A DNA stretch of 7,969 bases, taken from assembly GCA_022771185.1 (NCBI GenBank), contig JALFCJ010000235.1, positions 1-7,969 on the forward strand. The letters are read 5' to 3'. Source of the stretch: Spirochaetales bacterium (GTDB lineage: Bacteria; Spirochaetota; Spirochaetia; Sphaerochaetales; Sphaerochaetaceae). Every line of letters begins with the position of its first letter. The stretch's first letter is position 1. A program made the translations under genes and the position numbers. The notes under the pieces were generated by a model. That model did no database searches and was not told the DNA's origin. It saw only the letters and a list, made by a program, of their open reading frames with translations. Shown piece after piece: positions 5,356 through 7,969 of the stretch.

Positions 5356-6789
5356 ATGGCAGAGTCACAAGAAAACACATCCAAAATAAGGATGCTTCCA
5401 CATGATGATGAAGCGGAACGTGGTGTTCTTGGGGCTCTGTTACTGAATTCAGAGGTCTGGGACACAGTATCATCTAGTCTCGAGGCCTCTGATTTTTATT
5501 CACCTTTTAATGGTAATATCTTCCAAGCTATCTCCGATATTATGGAGAGGGAAGGCTTGAAGAGTTTTGACGGTCTTATTCTCGTAGACTATCTTAAAAG
5601 AAAGAATCTCCTTGATAAGTGTGGCGGAGTAGGGTATATAGCTCAGCTTACAAATACACAGGTGGTTACATCCAACGTATCCCGATATGTGGAGATCGTA
5701 CAGGATGCATCTAAGAGAAGAAGACTGTTTAATGTAGCTACATCCCTTGAGAAGGATGTTTTCGATCCATCTGTCAATATTGATGATTCATTGGATGAAA
5801 GCTCCAAAGTACTTACCGATGCTCTATTAAAGGGAATGAAAGAGAAATCTTCAGAGTATTCTCTGGGGCGTATTTCTCAGTTTACTTTTGAAGAGATTAC
5901 AAAGAAGTTGGAAGGCACAGCAGAAATCGATAGAATTGAGACTGGTTTTGATGTTCTCGATAAATACACTAACGGTGGCTTTGCAAACGAAGAATATGTA
6001 ATAATTGGTGCTCGTCCTTCTATCGGTAAAACAGCTTTTGCTCTCAGCATGATGTACAACATGATGAGAAATAATAAGAAGATTGCTTTTTTCTCCCTTG
6101 AAATGCCAGCCAAGTCTATTGCAATGAGACTCTTTGCCATTGACAGTAAAGTTGAGCTTGCCAAGATAATCAAGGCGCAGTTTATCGGAGATGAATTTGA
6201 GCGTATTATGGATAGTTGTGGCCGCTTATATGACTATAGCGAGAATATGTACATCGTCGATGTTCCTAATATTTCATTAACAGAATTAAGAGCTAAAGCT
6301 AGAATTCTTAAAAAAGAGAAAAATATCGATTGTATTGTCATCGACTATATCGGTCTTATTTCTGTTCCATCGACTTACGCCAGCCAGAAGAAGTTCGAAC
6401 AGGTCTCGATGATATCACTAGCTTTAAAACAGCTTGCAAGAGAGTTGAAGGTTCCTGTAATAGTTCTCTGTCAGGTAGGGCGTGAAAGCGAAGAGCAGGC
6501 TCCTATTCTTTCCAATTTGAGGGACTCAGGTTCTATTGAGCAGGACGCAGACGTAGTGTGCTTCTTGCATAGAAAAAAGAACCTCACAGAAGAAGAGAAA
6601 CAGAGAAACCTTAAAGACTCCCAGGGTAGAGCAAATATTCAGGTCACCCAGTTTATTGTTGCCAAGAACCGTAACGGTGAAACAGGTACCTTTAAAATCG
6701 GTTATAATGGTCCTCTCACATTCTATAATGACGTCGACCAGAGTTCTGAGTTCATTGATTATGAGCAGAAGGTGCCGTCAAAGAAATAA
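5356..6789 (+). CDS. dnaB: Replicative DNA helicase DnaB
   Basis: Hexameric ATP-driven helicase that unwinds DNA at the replication fork and binds primase. Length (477) is normal, with no intein. The N-terminal domain (about 12-165) opens RMLPHDDEAERGVLGALLL and includes GGVGYIAQL (90-98). The RecA-like domain carries ETGFDVLDKYTNGG (195-208), Walker A GARPSIGKTA (218-227, K225), FSLEM with E249, Walker B CIVIDYIGLI (326-335), LCQVGRE (371-377), the DnaB signature NLRDSGSIEQDADVV (387-401) and AKNRNGETG (436-444). Minor differences from common sequence are Ile for Met in Walker A and LCQVGR for the usual LSQLNR. GAGGG (5342-5346) inside the rplI end acts as SD, 9 bp before ATG 5356. The coupling of rplI and dnaB is common in bacteria. 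The gene's last 12 bases overlap the convergent protease gene. Confidence 0.97.
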   Translation: MAESQENTSKIRMLPHDDEAERGVLGALLLNSEVWDTVSSSLEASDFYSPFNGNIFQAISDIMEREGLKSFDGLILVDYLKRKNLLDKCGGVGYIAQLTNTQVVTSNVSRYVEIVQDASKRRRLFNVATSLEKDVFDPSVNIDDSLDESSKVLTDALLKGMKEKSSEYSLGRISQFTFEEITKKLEGTAEIDRIETGFDVLDKYTNGGFANEEYVIIGARPSIGKTAFALSMMYNMMRNNKKIAFFSLEMPAKSIAMRLFAIDSKVELAKIIKAQFIGDEFERIMDSCGRLYDYSENMYIVDVPNISLTELRAKARILKKEKNIDCIVIDYIGLISVPSTYASQKKFEQVSMISLALKQLARELKVPVIVLCQVGRESEEQAPILSNLRDSGSIEQDADVVCFLHRKKNLTEEEKQRNLKDSQGRANIQVTQFIVAKNRNGETGTFKIGYNGPLTFYNDVDQSSEFIDYEQKVPSKK

Positions 6790-7969
6790 GGTCTCTACTA
6801 TTCCCCAAGCATTCATTGCAATGATCAGAGCCCAAGCCATTACCATTCCTGAGATATGGAGTACAAGGTAGGTGTTGGGCTTGAGAGGTCTATGCACTAT
6901 CATTTCAGCAATCGTAATGATCATCTGTCCTCCATCAAAAGTCGGTATAGGAATTAAGTTTCCGATAGATATGGATATACTGATAATGGATAAGAGATAA
7001 AGAAGTGTCCTTATTCCGCTTCTACTGCTTTCTGAGAAGGCAAGAGTGGATATTCTTCCTATATTCTTGGCACTTGTAAATGGACCGCTTATTATCTCCA
7101 AGGCTTCCTTAAAATTAAAGCTCAATAGTTTAATAATGGCTGCAGCAGTTCGCTTGGAGAGGTCTATTGTCTTATTGAATGCGGTAGAGAATGGAGTGGA
7201 AGAATCTGGGGAGATTCTATAGTCAGTCTTCCAGGCAAAAGGAAAACTAGTGCCATCCATCTTTACTTCCTTTCTTCCATTTTCTCCTTCAAATACCAAG
7301 TTAAAAGAATCTGCGTCAAGTAAATATAAGTCATATGTCCACTCTATTCTGTGTCCATTGGCCTCAACGAGCCTATCTCCAACTTCTATTCTCTCGTCTT
7401 CACTTCTACCTATTACAGGCTTTTCCAAGTTTGCTATACCATAACTATAGCCAGAGTCCAAGAGAGTAGGTGAGATTGTTACTGTGGTTTCTTTTTTGTT
7501 CCTGAGAATATTTAACTCTATATCTTCTCCTTTATGGTTACTGAGCCAAGAAGAGAAGTCTTCCCAGTCAATAAACTTCTTATCACCTGAAGAGATAATG
7601 ATATCACCTTTTTTTATTGTTTCCTGTTTGGTGTCAATGCCATAAAGAGATGAGTAGTCAGAGATAGGAGCTACAATAAGACCATGGCTTATTCTCTTGA
7701 CAGGAATAGCAGATACAATAGCGAGAAGAAGAAATGCCAACAAGAAGTTAGTCATAGGACCTGATAAAAAAATAAGAAACTTTCTCCACGGACTAATAGC
7801 GAAGAATGAACCTTTCTCTGCAGTGTTTATCTTTTTGCTTTTATTGGAAAGTGCGACTGTAAGATCCTCAGAGCCGCCAAGTCTACAGTAGCCGCCAAAG
7901 GGAATCAAAGAAAGACGAAACTCTGTTTTTTTACCCCAATGACGCCAAATTACAGGACCGATTCCAATG
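6778..7969 (-). CDS. rseP: RseP/RasP-type site-2 zinc metalloprotease, N-terminus outside the window
   Basis: Membrane-embedded protease that cuts anti-sigma factors and leftover signal peptides within the membrane. The frame stays open to the window edge; 396 residues are visible, counted here from base 7968. They begin IGIGPVIW...TEFRLSLIPFGGYCRLGG, matching the part just after the HExxH helix, so about 40-45 residues including the zinc-binding HExxH are missing. A TTG at 7906-7908 is an internal Leu, not the start. Next come a membrane helix with SGPMTN (69-74), a PDZ domain (about 110-167, with KKGDIIISSGD), a probable second PDZ (about 193-240, with VGDRLVEANG), SGPFTSAKNIG (294-304) and the second catalytic motif GNLIPIPTFDGGQ (336-348), with metal-ligand Asp345. 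Two final helices follow. The stop at 6778-6780 lies inside dnaB. Confidence 0.92.
   Translation of the reverse strand, partial: IGIGPVIWRHWGKKTEFRLSLIPFGGYCRLGGSEDLTVALSNKSKKINTAEKGSFFAISPWRKFLIFLSGPMTNFLLAFLLLAIVSAIPVKRISHGLIVAPISDYSSLYGIDTKQETIKKGDIIISSGDKKFIDWEDFSSWLSNHKGEDIELNILRNKKETTVTISPTLLDSGYSYGIANLEKPVIGRSEDERIEVGDRLVEANGHRIEWTYDLYLLDADSFNLVFEGENGRKEVKMDGTSFPFAWKTDYRISPDSSTPFSTAFNKTIDLSKRTAAAIIKLLSFNFKEALEIISGPFTSAKNIGRISTLAFSESSRSGIRTLLYLLSIISISISIGNLIPIPTFDGGQMIITIAEMIVHRPLKPNTYLVLHISGMVMAWALIIAMNAWGIVETLFL

Noticed and set aside
6814..6823. Palindrome CATTGCAATG just after dnaB as a terminator or operator
   Set aside because: It lies within the rseP coding sequence, has no loop or U-tract, and a 10-base palindrome is expected by chance.

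Overview
The window is a stretch of bacterial housekeeping chromosome. It has moderately AT-rich DNA, dense gene packing and strong Shine-Dalgarno (SD) sequences. No mobile element, CRISPR array, tRNA or rRNA is visible. Taxonomic signal is limited. The order rpsF-ssb-rpsR-(DUF2232 membrane protein)-rplI-dnaB, together with a free-standing glutamate synthase domain, a short type I glutamine synthetase and an ANTAR regulator, fits a spirochete of the Treponema/Sphaerochaeta kind or a clostridium-like relative. I favour a spirochete, but this is inference from gene order and remembered protein character, not from a search.

Region 1 (1-2571, plus strand) is the end of a nitrogen-assimilation operon. 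It holds the last codons of an unidentified gene, a stand-alone GXGXG (glutamate synthase C-terminal) domain protein, a 402-residue glutamine synthetase and a NitR-like pseudo-receiver/ANTAR protein. The genes are 3-9 bp apart, so they are almost certainly co-transcribed from a promoter left of the window. GS and GOGAT together turn ammonium and 2-oxoglutarate into glutamate. The ANTAR protein is the likely RNA-level (antitermination) regulator. Two things stand out: the GS has Lys where the active-site flap glutamate is expected, and the regulator has Asn at the phosphorylation position.

Region 2 (2572-2696) is the only real intergenic gap. It holds a good sigma-70-type promoter and a short 5' leader. 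The leader can fold so that CCUCUUU at its very 5' end pairs with the rpsF SD AAGGAGG, next to a perfect 7-bp hairpin that carries a CCG. This is a candidate autoregulatory element of the ribosomal protein S6:S18 type.

Region 3 (2697-6789, plus strand) is the S6/SSB/S18/DUF2232/L9/DnaB operon, which links translation with DNA replication. All SD sequences are well placed, and the DUF2232 gene and rplI overlap by 4 bp. L9 carries an unusual Ala/Glu/Lys-rich C-terminal extension.

Region 4 (6778-7969, minus strand) is an RseP-type site-2 protease gene that runs off the right edge. It converges on dnaB and overlaps its 3' end by 12 bp, leaving no room for a separate terminator. I found no evidence of a wholly new system. 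The most worthwhile leads are the rpsF leader RNA and the altered glutamine synthetase.
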